NCBI RefSeq assembly: GCF_018885265.1
Contig: NZ_CP076538.1
Coordinates: forward strand, 5,492,001 to 5,556,000
Origin: Amycolatopsis aidingensis
Lineage (GTDB): Bacteria > Actinomycetota > Actinomycetes > Mycobacteriales > Pseudonocardiaceae
Direction of reading: 5' to 3'
Length of the DNA stretch: 64,000 nt
Part shown: piece by piece, positions 43,886-57,279 of the stretch
Layout of the letters: each line of letters begins with the position of its first letter
How positions within the stretch are numbered: position 1 is the first letter of the stretch
The notes under the pieces: model-generated
What the model was told of the DNA's origin: nothing
Database searches by the model: none
What the model saw: only the letters and a program-made list of their open reading frames with translations
Translations under genes and position numbers: made by a program

Positions 43886-44910
43886 GCCGACCTCGCCAGG
43901 TGCTCCGGCCGGACCGGGTGGGCGAAACCGATCCCGGCTGCCCAGCGGCCGAGTTCAGCTACGGCGAGGTCGGCGAGCCGGTCCCACTCGTTGCCCTGGG
44001 AGCCGGCGAGATGCGGGGTGATCAGCGCGTGATCGCATGTCCACAGTGGATGATCAGGAGGTAGCACCTCCGGCTCGGTGACGTCCAGCACCACGCGCAC
44101 CCTGCCACTGACCGCGGCCTCGGTGAGCGCGTCCTGGTCGACCACCGCGCCCCGCGCGGTGTTGATCAGCACGGCGTCCGGGCGCATCGTGGCGATCAGG
44201 TTCCGGCTGACCAGGCCACGAGTGGCCGGCAGCAGCGGGGTGTGCACGCTGACCACGTCACTACGCGCGAACAACTCGCCGATGCCGACCGCCTGCGCAC
44301 CGAGCTCCGCCGCCTCCTCCGGGGTGACGTAGGGATCGTGCAGCAACACCCGCAGGTCATACGGTCGCAGCAGTTCGATCACCCGCCTGCCGATCAGCGA
44401 GGCGGACAGGATGCCCACCGTACGGCCGAAGTTGCCGACCTCCCTGGGAACGTTCAACCAGTCCTCCGCCTGCCGGACCGCGCGGAAACGCGCCGCCCGC
44501 TCCAGCACCCGCTTGCCGGCGAGCAGGATCATGGCCACGGTGTACTCGGCGACGGGCAGTGCGTTGGCCGTGGCCGCCGAGGACACCGCGATGCCGCGGT
44601 CCCAGCATGCCTGGGTGACGTGACCACGCACCGATCCGGCGGTGTGCACGATGGCCCGCAGCCGGGGAGCTTCGGCCAGCACCTCCTCGTCCACCGGTGC
44701 GCACCCCCAACCGGTGACCAGCACCTCGGCCCTGCGCAGCACCGAGCGGGCGGGATCGGTGGCGAAGTCGTCCAGCACCGGACCGGGCAGCAGCTCGCAG
44801 ACCTGTCCCAGCAGTCGCAGCGTGTCCGGGGTGAGCACGGCCGCTGCGGCATCCGGCGCCATGGCGAGGGCGGTGGGCGGTCGGTGACCATGACTCGGCA
44901 TCGTGCGCAT
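43882..44910 (-). CDS. D-isomer-specific 2-hydroxyacid dehydrogenase
   Basis: The 342-residue product has the dinucleotide region GRTVGILSASLIGRRVIELLRPYDLRVLLHDPY (about residues 160-192), then LPATRGLVSRNLIATMRPDAVLINTARGAVVDQDAL (Arg) and LWTCDHALITPHLAGSQGNEWDR (His), the standard Arg-Glu-His set. The GxGxxG loop is modified to GILSASLIG, so cofactor binding may be unusual. GGGAG precedes ATG 44910. It heads a two-gene unit with DUF2264. A TGATCG-type site upstream suggests control by the regulator at 45013. Confidence 0.88.
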   Translation of the reverse strand: MRTMPSHGHRPPTALAMAPDAAAAVLTPDTLRLLGQVCELLPGPVLDDFATDPARSVLRRAEVLVTGWGCAPVDEEVLAEAPRLRAIVHTAGSVRGHVTQACWDRGIAVSSAATANALPVAEYTVAMILLAGKRVLERAARFRAVRQAEDWLNVPREVGNFGRTVGILSASLIGRRVIELLRPYDLRVLLHDPYVTPEEAAELGAQAVGIGELFARSDVVSVHTPLLPATRGLVSRNLIATMRPDAVLINTARGAVVDQDALTEAAVSGRVRVVLDVTEPEVLPPDHPLWTCDHALITPHLAGSQGNEWDRLADLAVAELGRWAAGIGFAHPVRPEHLARSA

Positions 44911-44944
44911 CCGACTCCCTGCGTTCGTTCGTTACCGCCCATAC

Positions 44945-45015
44945 TGATCGGTTGAGCGATTCAGGTCAATATTCCGATCGAAAGACCGTAAATCGAAAAT
45001 TCGATCAAACGATCA
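44945..45015. promoter_or_regulatory. Cluster of TGATCG-type sites upstream of the dehydrogenase gene
   Basis: TGATCGTTTGATCGA (minus-strand reading of 45001-45015) differs by one base from the palindrome at 46094-46107, and a partial copy TGATCGGTTGAGCGAT lies at 44945-44960. The whole segment is markedly AT-rich. It is the promoter region of the dehydrogenase-DUF2264 unit. Confidence 0.65.
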
Positions 45016-46062
45016 CAGCCGCTGAGTGGACTCCCGGATCGTCAGCTCGGGCAGCAGCTCGACCCGCCGCGCCGGCCAGGGGCGGGCGGTGGCCGGCTCA
45101 CCGAGCCGGCGGAGCAGTAGCTCGGCCGCCACCCGCCCGACCTCGGCCTTCGGCGGGGACACCGTGGTCAGTGGGACGCTGCCGAGCCCGGCCACCACAT
45201 CGTCGTAGGCCACCACCGAGCAGTCCTGGGGCACCCGCAGGCCCTCGTCGGTGAGCTGCTGGACCAGCATGAGCGCGTCCTCGTCGCTGTGCAGCACGGC
45301 GGCGGTGGCCGCCCGCTCGCGCAGCACCGTCGCGAGCGGGGCAGGCCCCTCGTCCGAGACGCTGAGCAGCACAGTCCAGTCCTGGATCTGCACCCTGGTC
45401 GCGACGATCCCGGTGAACGCCCGGCGCAGGGCACGTGCGGTCGGGCTGTCGTCCCGCGCGGCCAGCACGATCCGCCGGTGGCCCAGCGCCAGCAGGTGAT
45501 CCACCGCGAGATGCATCCCATACCAGTGGTCCGAGCAGGCGGAATCCATGGTGTACAGCGGGTTGCCACGGCGGGGCCTGCGCTCCATCAGCACGGTCGG
45601 TACCCCGGTGTCGGCCAGCCAGGCATGGTCGACCGCCTCCGCGGCGGCGGTGCGCCAGTGCGGTGCGATCACCAGTCCGCACGCGCCGTCGGCGAGCGCC
45701 TGCTCGACGATCGGGCGGTCCGCGCCGATCAACCGCGGCACGATGTGCAGCGCGACCCGCAGCCCGGCCTCCTCCAGCGCGGCACGCGCCCCGTTCATGG
45801 TCTCGTGCAGGTAGGTGTGCCGCTCCGGAATCACCAGCGCGACCAGCGGTCCGTCACCCCCGGTTTCGTGCCGGTCGGTGAGCGAGCGCGCCACGCCGTG
45901 CCCACGGCGGAGCCGGCCGACCCGAGCCAGCTCCTCCACGTCCCGGCGCGCGGTGACCACCGATACCTCCAGCTCGGTGGCCAGCTCGCGCACCCGGACC
46001 GAACCCCGGGATCGAACGATCGCCGCGATCCGATCGCGCCGAGCCTCGCTCGTCTCGCGCAT
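45013..46062 (-). CDS. Hybrid regulator: DeoR-type HTH with LacI-type sensor domain
   Basis: The N-terminus (RRDRIAAIVRSRGSVRVRELATELEVSVVTARRDVEELARVGRLRRGHG, about residues 8-56) is a DeoR HTH. The remainder (VALVIPERHTYLHETMNGARAALEEAGL, LALGHRRIVLAARD, TAAVLHSDEDALMLVQQL, CSVVAYDDVVAGLGSVPLTTV) is a periplasmic-binding fold as in LacI regulators. 349 residues. The first palindrome TGATCGTTCGATCA (46094-46107) lies 32 bases upstream of its start, and related sites precede the next genes, pointing to autoregulation and control of the dehydrogenase-DUF2264 unit. Confidence 0.88.
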   Translation of the reverse strand: MRETSEARRDRIAAIVRSRGSVRVRELATELEVSVVTARRDVEELARVGRLRRGHGVARSLTDRHETGGDGPLVALVIPERHTYLHETMNGARAALEEAGLRVALHIVPRLIGADRPIVEQALADGACGLVIAPHWRTAAAEAVDHAWLADTGVPTVLMERRPRRGNPLYTMDSACSDHWYGMHLAVDHLLALGHRRIVLAARDDSPTARALRRAFTGIVATRVQIQDWTVLLSVSDEGPAPLATVLRERAATAAVLHSDEDALMLVQQLTDEGLRVPQDCSVVAYDDVVAGLGSVPLTTVSPPKAEVGRVAAELLLRRLGEPATARPWPARRVELLPELTIRESTQRL

Positions 46063-46093
46063 CCCGTCCCCCTCGCGATCGACGCCGTTCCAA

Positions 46094-46107
46094 TGATCGT
46101 TCGATCA
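46094..46107. promoter_or_regulatory. TGATCG-TT-CGATCA palindrome upstream of the DeoR-LacI gene
   Basis: Perfect 6-base arms with a 2-base centre. Similar sites occur at 45001-45015 and 44945-44960. It probably binds the adjacent regulator. Confidence 0.7.
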
Positions 46108-46139
46108 GCAGCATATCGATCGCACGCGGTGCGCACCCG

Positions 46140-47640
46140 TCAGATCGCGGCGAGCGGCAGGGCGGTGGGATGTACGGGTGCGGGCAGTTCCGAGGCACCG
46201 GTGAGATAGGAGTCGACCGCGTGCGCGACCGAGCGGCCCTCCGCGATGGCCCACACGATCAGTGAGGCGCCGCGGTGCGCGTCGCCACAGACGAACACCC
46301 CCGGCGCCGAGGTCTGCCAGTCCGGCCCGCAGGACACGGTGCCGCGCGGGCTCAGCGTGAGGTCGAGGTCCGCCAGCAGGCGCATGTGCTCGACACCTTC
46401 GAACCCGATGGCCAGCAGCACCAGGTCGGCGGGGAGCTCCTCGACCTCGTCGCTGGTCGGCACGACCTCGCGGCGCCCGGTCTCGGCGTTCCTGCCGACC
46501 CGCACCTGCTGCAGCTCGATCGCCCGCACCCTGCCGTGCCCGTCGCCGAGGAACCGTTTCACCGCCACCGCGAACCTGCGCTCCCCGGTCTCCTCGTGCA
46601 CCGGGTAGGTACGCAGGATGTACGGCCAGGTCGGCCACGGCGACCGCTCGTCGTCCCTGGTGGAAGGGGGCAGCGGGTACTGGTCGAGCTGGGTGACCGA
46701 GAGCGCGCCCTGCCGGGTCGCGGTGCCGTAGCAGTCCGCGCCGGTGTCCCCGCCCCCGATGATCACCACATGCTTACCCGCGGCGTCGATCGGCGTCGGC
46801 CCGTCGCCCTCGCACTGCTTGTTGGCAGGCACCAGATGCTCCATGGCCAGGTGCACCCCGGCGAGCTGCCTGCCAGGGGTGATGGTGTCGTCCCGCCCGC
46901 GCAGGGCGCCCACGGCCAGCACCACCGCGTCGAACCGCTCCCGCAGGTCCGCCACCGTCAGGTCGACGCCGACCTCGCAATGCGTCACGAAGGTGGTGCC
47001 CTCCTTGCGCAGCTGCGCCAGCCTGCGGTCCAGCACCTTCTTCTCCATCTTGAACTCCGGGATGCCGTACCGCAGCAGCCCGCCGAGCCGGTCGTCCCGC
47101 TCGAAGACGGTGACCTCATGCCCCGCCCTGGTCAGCTGCTGGGCCGCGGCCAGCCCGGCCGGGCCGGAGCCGACAACCGCCACCCGCTGCCCGGAGGCCA
47201 GCGCGGCGGACTGCGGGCGCACGTATCCGGCCTCCCATGCCTGGTCGGCGATGGTGGCCTCGACCCGCTTGATCGCCACCGGCCCGCCTGCCAGCGGGGA
47301 GATGGACAGCACGCAGCCGGCCTCGCACGGCGCGGGACACAGCTTCCCTGTGAACTCGGGGAAGTTGTTCGTCGCGTGCAGCCGCTCACTGGCCTCGGAC
47401 CAGTCCCCGCGGCGCACCAGGTCGTTCCACTCCGGGATCAGGTTGCCCAGCGGGCAGCCCGCGCTGCCGGAGTGGCAGAACGGGATGCCGCAGTCCATGC
47501 ACCGGCCGGCCTGCACCCGCACCTGCTCATTGCGCTCCTCCTGGCCAGGGTCGGCGTACACCTCCTGCCAGTCGTGCACCCGCTCGTCCTTCGGCCGCTT
47601 CGGCGGCTCCTGGCGTTCGTACTTGAGGAAACCGGTCGGG

Positions 47641-47648
<8 letters not shown>
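46140..47648 (-). CDS. gltD: Glutamate synthase (NADPH) small subunit
   Basis: The 502-residue product supplies electrons from NADPH through FAD and Fe-S clusters to GltB. Seen: [21 protein letters not shown] and [10 protein letters not shown] (cluster Cys), the FAD loop [12 protein letters not shown], a second nucleotide loop [11 protein letters not shown], and [23 protein letters not shown] near the end. It overlaps the gltB stop by 8 bases, so both form one operon on the minus strand. Confidence 0.96.
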
Positions 47649-52209
<4,561 letters not shown>

Positions 52210-52377
52210 GGCGGGACCTCCTTCGTCGTCGTGCCTCGTTCGTGCTGCGCACGGGACGACGATGGCCCGGTCGTGAGCGCGACTTTAACATCCCGGAAAC
52301 ATGGCAGCACCCATTCGCCGCCCGGAATCAACCTGTTGAGCGGTAACGATCTGGCTGCTGCGTCCTATCGAAAGAGT

Positions 52378-52481
52378 GTTATGCACGACCGCACGTACGG
52401 CTGCCGTCCGCGAGTCACCTCGCATCCAGGCGCCAGGAGCCTCCCTCCGGGCGGCCCCCGTCTCCTGGATCGTGCATAACC
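52378..52481. repeat. 11-base inverted repeat with 82-base spacer
   Basis: GTTATGCACGA and TCGTGCATAAC are exact complements. Inside it CCAGGAG and CTCCTGG pair again next to the right arm. It could form a leader structure for gltB or mark an element boundary; neither is shown. Confidence 0.6.
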
Positions 52482-52617
52482 CTCCGGGAACGACGGTGTC
52501 CCTGATGGGATCCGAGTGGTCAGGTCCCCTCAGTATAGCCCCGGCGGCATCCGGCCCGCCCGGAGTCCCGGCCCCCCGATCAACATCAACTCCGGCTGGG
52601 GCGTTGACATCCGAGCA

Positions 52618-52631
52618 TGAGAGCGCTTTCC
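52618..52631. promoter_or_regulatory. LacI-type operator-like site before gh16
   Basis: TGAGAGCGCTTTCC has a GAGAGC/GCTTTC core with one mismatch in symmetry. It lies 9 bases after TTGACA and 55 bases before the gh16 start, where a repressor would block the promoter of locus B. Confidence 0.55.
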
Positions 52632-52685
52632 TATATCGCAGCAAAATCTTTTGTCCGGCTTGGGCGTGACAAGGAGGTCACCACC

Positions 52686-54077
52686 ATGCCCACCTCTCCC
52701 CTGCACATGTCCCCACCACACACCCGGCGCAGGCGGCTCGGAGCCACCGGAGCCGCCGTCGCACTGCTGATCACGGTCCCCCTGGTGGCGCCGTCGGCAC
52801 AGGCCTCGGTACCGCCACCGGATCCCGGCTGGAACCTGGAGTGGAGCGACGACTTCACCGGCCCGGCAGGCTCCCTGCCATCCTCGGAGAACTGGATCTT
52901 CGACCTCGGGCACAACTACCCCGGCGGCCCGGCCAACTGGGGCACCGGCGAGATCGCCCGGCACACCGACGATCCCGCGAACATCAGCCTGGACGGCTCC
53001 GGCAACCTGCGGATCACCCCGCGCCGGGACGGCGCGGGCAACTGGACCTCGGCCCGGATCGAAACGCAGCGGGGCGACTTCCGGCCACCGGATGACGGCG
53101 TGCTGCGGATCGAGGGCAGGCTCCAGGTCCCGAACGTGACCGGCTCGGCTGCGCTTGGCTACTGGCCCGCCTTCTGGGCGCTCGGCTCGCCCTACCGTGG
53201 CAACTACTGGAACTGGCCCGGGATCGGCGAGTTCGACATCATGGAGAACGTCAACGGGCTGAACCAGGTGTGGGCGGTGCTCCACTGTGGAACCGCGCCC
53301 GGCGGCCCGTGCAACGAGAACAACGGCATCGGCGCCAGCCGCCCCTGCCCCGGCGCGAGCTGCCAGTCGGCGTTCCACACCTACCGGTTCGAATGGGACA
53401 GCAGCGGCTCGGTCGGCGAGCTGCGCTGGTACGTGGACGGCCAGCAGTACCACAGCGTGCGCCAGGACCAGCTGCCCGCGGACACCTGGAACCAGATGAC
53501 CACCCATGCCGGGTACTTCATCCTGCTGAACGTCGCGATGGGCGGCGCGTTCCCGGACGGGGTCGCCGGGTTCCAGACCCCGACCGCCGCGACCGTACCC
53601 GGCCATCCGATGGTGGTGGACTACGTCGCGGTGTGGACCCGCGGCGGGGACGGCGACCCCGGTGATCCCGGTGACCCGCCCGGCGGCGGTGACGCCTACT
53701 CCACCCTGCAGGCCGAGAACTTCTCCGACCAGTCCGGGCTGAACAACTACGGCTCGCACATCGGTTCCGCGGCGAACGGCGACTGGGCGCGGTACTCCGG
53801 CATCGACTTCGGCAGCACCCCTGCGCGGCAGTTCGTCGCCCGCGCCGCCTCCGGGGCCGGTGGCGGGGTGAGCGGACTGGTCGAGGTCCGGCTGGACAGC
53901 CCGACCAGTCAGCCGGTCGGCAGCTTCGCCATCGGCAACACCGGTGGCTGGCAGAGCTGGCGCGAGGTGCCGGCCAACATCGACGCGGTCACCGGGGTGC
54001 ACGACGTGTACCTGACCTTCACCAGCGGTCAGCCCGCCGACTTCGTCAACGTCGACTGGTTCACCTTCAAGCACTAA
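52686..54077 (+). CDS. Secreted GH16 beta-1,3-glucanase with C-terminal CBM6
   Basis: The 463-residue product has a Sec signal (GAAVALLITVPLVAPSAQA), a GH16 jelly-roll with catalytic Glu182 and Glu187 in IGEFDIMENVNG (the laminarinase type with the extra Met of the EFDIME motif), a Pro/Gly/Asp-rich linker and a CBM6-like domain (about residues 336-463, STLQAENFSDQSGLNNYGSH...FVNVDWFTFK). Substrates would be laminarin or fungal beta-1,3-glucan. AAGGAGG lies eight bases before ATG 52686. It is the first gene of locus B. Confidence 0.93.
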   Translation: MPTSPLHMSPPHTRRRRLGATGAAVALLITVPLVAPSAQASVPPPDPGWNLEWSDDFTGPAGSLPSSENWIFDLGHNYPGGPANWGTGEIARHTDDPANISLDGSGNLRITPRRDGAGNWTSARIETQRGDFRPPDDGVLRIEGRLQVPNVTGSAALGYWPAFWALGSPYRGNYWNWPGIGEFDIMENVNGLNQVWAVLHCGTAPGGPCNENNGIGASRPCPGASCQSAFHTYRFEWDSSGSVGELRWYVDGQQYHSVRQDQLPADTWNQMTTHAGYFILLNVAMGGAFPDGVAGFQTPTAATVPGHPMVVDYVAVWTRGGDGDPGDPGDPPGGGDAYSTLQAENFSDQSGLNNYGSHIGSAANGDWARYSGIDFGSTPARQFVARAASGAGGGVSGLVEVRLDSPTSQPVGSFAIGNTGGWQSWREVPANIDAVTGVHDVYLTFTSGQPADFVNVDWFTFKH

Positions 54078-54095
54078 CCCACCGAGAGGGCAACA

Positions 54096-55376
54096 ATGCG
54101 CAGGACAAGGCACGCCTTGACTGCCACGCTGGCCGCGAGCGCGCTGCTGCTCGCGGCCTGTGGCGGCGGATCGGACGACTCCGCGGACGGCGTCACCACG
54201 CTGACCATCAACGTCTTCGGCGACAGCTTCTCGCTGCCGGAGAACCGGTCGATCTACGACGAGTACGAGCGGCTCAACCCGGACGTCAAGATCGTGGAGA
54301 ACCGGGGTGAGTTCGGCACCCACCATCAAAACCTGCAGGCCCGGCTGACCGCGGGCAGCGGGACAGCCGACCTCGAGCTGATCGAGGTCGGGCAGATCGC
54401 GGGCTTCATCGGGCAGCAGGACAAGTTCGTCAACTTCCTCGACCAGGACGTCGATCCCGGCCAGTGGACCGACGCCGTCGTCCAGCGAGCGTCCACACCG
54501 GACGGAAACGCGCTGATCGGCCTGCCGACCGACGTTGGCGGCCTGGCCATGTGCTACCGCACCGACCTGTTCGCCGAGGCCGGGCTGCCAACCGACCGCG
54601 AGGAGGTGAGCAAGCTGTGGCCGACCTGGCAGGACTACATCGAGACCGGCAACGAGTTCCTCGCGTCCTCCGGCGGCGAGGTGAAGTGGTTCGACGCCGG
54701 TGGGCACGTGCTCACCGGGATCCTCGGCAACGAGGAACGTACCTTCTACAACGAGGCCGGTGACCTCATCGTGGAGAGCAACCCGGCCGTGCGGGCCGCC
54801 TGGGACCTGAGCGTGCAGGCCATCGAGGCCGGGCAGTCCGCGGCACTGCCGGAGTTCTCACCGGAGTGGAACACCGGCTTCCAGCAGGGACAGTTCGCCA
54901 CCGTCACCTGCCCAGCCTGGATGATGGGCTACATCCAGGCCAACGCCGGTGGCACCAGCGGGAAATGGGATATCGCCACCGTCCCCGGCGGCTCGGGCAA
55001 CTGGGGTGGCTCCTACGTCACCGTTCCCGCGCAGGGCGAGCACACCGAGGCGGCCATACGGCTGGCGAAGTGGCTCACCGCACCGGAGCAGAGCATCACG
55101 ATCTTCCAGGAGATCGGCAACTTCCCCAGCCAGCGCAGCACCTGGGACGACCCCGCGGTGGCCGAGTACTCCTCGCCGTTCTTCAACAACGCGCCCGCGG
55201 GCCGGATCTTCCCGGAATCCCTCGCCGACGCACCGGTACAGGTGGTCGGGCCGCAGAGCGGGGTCATCGGCAACACCTTCTCCGACGCGCTGAACAGCGT
55301 CGAGCAGGGCACCGACCCGCAGGAGGCATGGGAGCAGGCGATGAGCGACATCCGGTCCGCGGCGGGCACCGGATGA
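54096..55376 (+). CDS. ABC sugar-binding lipoprotein, locus B
   Basis: The 426-residue product has a lipoprotein signal (TATLAASALLLAACGGG). It is a close relative of the locus A binding protein: LPTDREEVSKLWPTWQDYIETG here and LPTDREAVGELWPTWEDYLATG there, and FFNNAPAGRIFPES here versus FFNNAPVGKIFGES there. Following a beta-1,3-glucanase gene, it probably binds laminari-oligosaccharides. It starts 18 bases after the gh16 stop. Confidence 0.87.
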   Translation: MRRTRHALTATLAASALLLAACGGGSDDSADGVTTLTINVFGDSFSLPENRSIYDEYERLNPDVKIVENRGEFGTHHQNLQARLTAGSGTADLELIEVGQIAGFIGQQDKFVNFLDQDVDPGQWTDAVVQRASTPDGNALIGLPTDVGGLAMCYRTDLFAEAGLPTDREEVSKLWPTWQDYIETGNEFLASSGGEVKWFDAGGHVLTGILGNEERTFYNEAGDLIVESNPAVRAAWDLSVQAIEAGQSAALPEFSPEWNTGFQQGQFATVTCPAWMMGYIQANAGGTSGKWDIATVPGGSGNWGGSYVTVPAQGEHTEAAIRLAKWLTAPEQSITIFQEIGNFPSQRSTWDDPAVAEYSSPFFNNAPAGRIFPESLADAPVQVVGPQSGVIGNTFSDALNSVEQGTDPQEAWEQAMSDIRSAAGTG

Positions 55377-56395
55377 CGTCTGGGCGCGATGTGCTCAGCG
55401 AGCCAGGCCCGCGCGCGGGCGCCCCGGGTGAACCCCCGCGGGCGCCCGCGGGGGCGGCTCCCCGGCGGCAGCGCGGGTCCCGGATGCGGACCCGGCTGCA
55501 CCGGTTCGACCTGAAGGGCTCGCCGTACCTCTACATCACGCCGTTCTTCGCCCTGTTCGGGGTGTTCGGCCTGCTGCCGCTGGCCTACACGGCGCTGCTG
55601 TCCACCACCGCGTGGAGTCCGCGCCGCCCTGGCAGCGAGGACTCATCGGTTGGCCTCGGCAACTACCAGGACCTGCTCGGCGACGAGAACTTCCACAACG
55701 CGCTGATCAACACCTTCGGCATCGGCCTGCTGTCCACCGTGCCGCAGCTGCTGCTGGCGCTGGGCATCGCGCACCTGCTGAACTACCGGCTACGCGGGCG
55801 GTTGTTCTTCCGGATGGGTGTGCTGGTTCCCTACATCACCTCGGTCGCGGCGGTGGCGCTGATCTTCAACCAGATCTTCGCCCGCGACTTCGGGCTGCTG
55901 AACTGGCTGTTGCAGCCGTTCACCGGGGACACGCCGATCGACTGGCGGGCCAGCACGCTGGCCTCCTGGGTGGCGGTCTCGGTCATGGTGACCTGGCACT
56001 GGACCGGCTACAACGCGCTGATCTACCTGGCGGCGATGCAGACGATCCCGTACGAGCTGTACGAGTCGGCCGCGATCGACGGGGCCAGCCGCTGGCGGCA
56101 GTTCTGGCACATCACCATCCCCAGCCTGCGGCCCACGATCATCTTCACCGTGATCGTCTCCACGATCGGGGCGCTGCAACTGTTCGCCGAACCGTTCCTC
56201 TTCGACACCACCCGGAACAACAACGGCGGATCGGAGCGACAGTTCCAGACCGTGGTGCTGTACCTGTACCAGCAGTTCTGGTCCAACGGGCAGTACGGCT
56301 ACGGCGCGGCGATCGCCTGGACCCTCTTCCTGATCACCGTGGTGATCGCATTGATCAACTTCCTGCTGGTCCGCCGGATCAGGTCGACGGAATAG
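55373..56395 (+). CDS. ABC sugar permease 1, locus B
   Basis: The 340-residue product has a basic, Pro/Gly/Ala-rich cytoplasmic tail (about residues 1-40), six predicted helices and the EAA loop [29 protein letters not shown] 55373 overlaps the binding protein's stop (ATGA). It corresponds to cebF of locus A in position and in sequence ([26 protein letters not shown] compared with [26 protein letters not shown]). Confidence 0.87.
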   Translation: MTSGRDVLSEPGPRAGAPGEPPRAPAGAAPRRQRGSRMRTRLHRFDLKGSPYLYITPFFALFGVFGLLPLAYTALLSTTAWSPRRPGSEDSSVGLGNYQDLLGDENFHNALINTFGIGLLSTVPQLLLALGIAHLLNYRLRGRLFFRMGVLVPYITSVAAVALIFNQIFARDFGLLNWLLQPFTGDTPIDWRASTLASWVAVSVMVTWHWTGYNALIYLAAMQTIPYELYESAAIDGASRWRQFWHITIPSLRPTIIFTVIVSTIGALQLFAEPFLFDTTRNNNGGSERQFQTVVLYLYQQFWSNGQYGYGAAIAWTLFLITVVIALINFLLVRRIRSTE

Positions 56396-56409
56396 CGAGG
56401 AACCACAGA

Positions 56410-57279
56410 ATGACCGTCACCGAGCCCGTCCCGAAACCGGCCCGCAGGCCGCGCGCCGACGTGCACCGCGCCAGGTGGCCCGCCTACACCGCGCTGGGCG
56501 CGATCGTGCTGCTGTCGGTGTTCCCGCTGTACTGGTCCATTGTGGTCTCTTCGCGGGACCAGTCCGCGGTCGGCAGGTACCCGCCGCCGCTGGTGCCGGG
56601 CGGCAGCCTGTGGGACAACCTCTCGGCCGCCTACGAGCAGGGCAACTTCGGCATCGCGCTGGCCAACTCGACCATCGTCGCGGGCACCATCACCGCCTCG
56701 GTGGTGTTCACCTCCACGCTGGCCGGCTTCGCCTTCGCCAAGCTTCGCTTCCGCGGCCGGAACGCGCTGTTCACCGTGGTGGTGGCCACCATGCTGGTGC
56801 CGCCGCAACTGTCCATCGTCCCGCTGTACATCATGGTCACCCAGTGGTTCGGCTGGGCGAACGACCTGCGCGGGGTCATCGTGCCCACGCTGGTCAGCGC
56901 GTTCGGCGTGTTCTTCATGCGCCAGTACCTGACCTCCGCTGTCCCTGGCGAGCTGCTCGAGGCCGGCAGGGCGGACGGGGCCAGCACCTTCCGGATGTAC
57001 TGGAACATCGTGCTGCCGATCGCCCGGCCGGGCGCGGCGGTACTTGGCCTGCTCACCTTCATCATGTATTGGAACGACCTGTTCTGGCCGCTGATCCTGC
57101 TGAACACGCAGAACCCCACGGTGCAGGTCGCCATCGCGAACACCTCGAGCGGTATCGAGGTGGACTACTCACTCGTACTCGCCGGGACGGTGATCGCCAC
57201 CTTCCCGATGCTGATCGTGTTCCTGCTACTGGGCCGACAGATCATTGGAGGAATCATGCAAGGCGCGGTGAAGGGATGA
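56410..57279 (+). CDS. ABC sugar permease 2, locus B
   Basis: The 289-residue product has six predicted helices, [29 protein letters not shown] and the EAA loop [27 protein letters not shown]. It starts 14 bases after permease 1 with AGGAA upstream; its stop overlaps the GH1 start as ATGA. No ATPase gene is found in the operon. Confidence 0.88.
   Translation: MTVTEPVPKPARRPRADVHRARWPAYTALGAIVLLSVFPLYWSIVVSSRDQSAVGRYPPPLVPGGSLWDNLSAAYEQGNFGIALANSTIVAGTITASVVFTSTLAGFAFAKLRFRGRNALFTVVVATMLVPPQLSIVPLYIMVTQWFGWANDLRGVIVPTLVSAFGVFFMRQYLTSAVPGELLEAGRADGASTFRMYWNIVLPIARPGAAVLGLLTFIMYWNDLFWPLILLNTQNPTVQVAIANTSSGIEVDYSLVLAGTVIATFPMLIVFLLLGRQIIGGIMQGAVKG

Larger units (their letters stand above)
52210..52685. 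other. Divergent gltB / gh16 promoter region with a long-range inverted repeat
   Basis: 476 bases without a supported gene. They hold a possible GlnR-like half-element (TTAAC-N6-GAAAC, 52285-52300), an inverted repeat GTTATGCACGA (52378-52388)/TCGTGCATAAC (52471-52481), a TTGACA at 52604-52609 and a LacI-like site at 52618-52631. The TATATC hexamer downstream of TTGACA is about 22 bases away, longer than a usual spacer. Confidence 0.55.
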
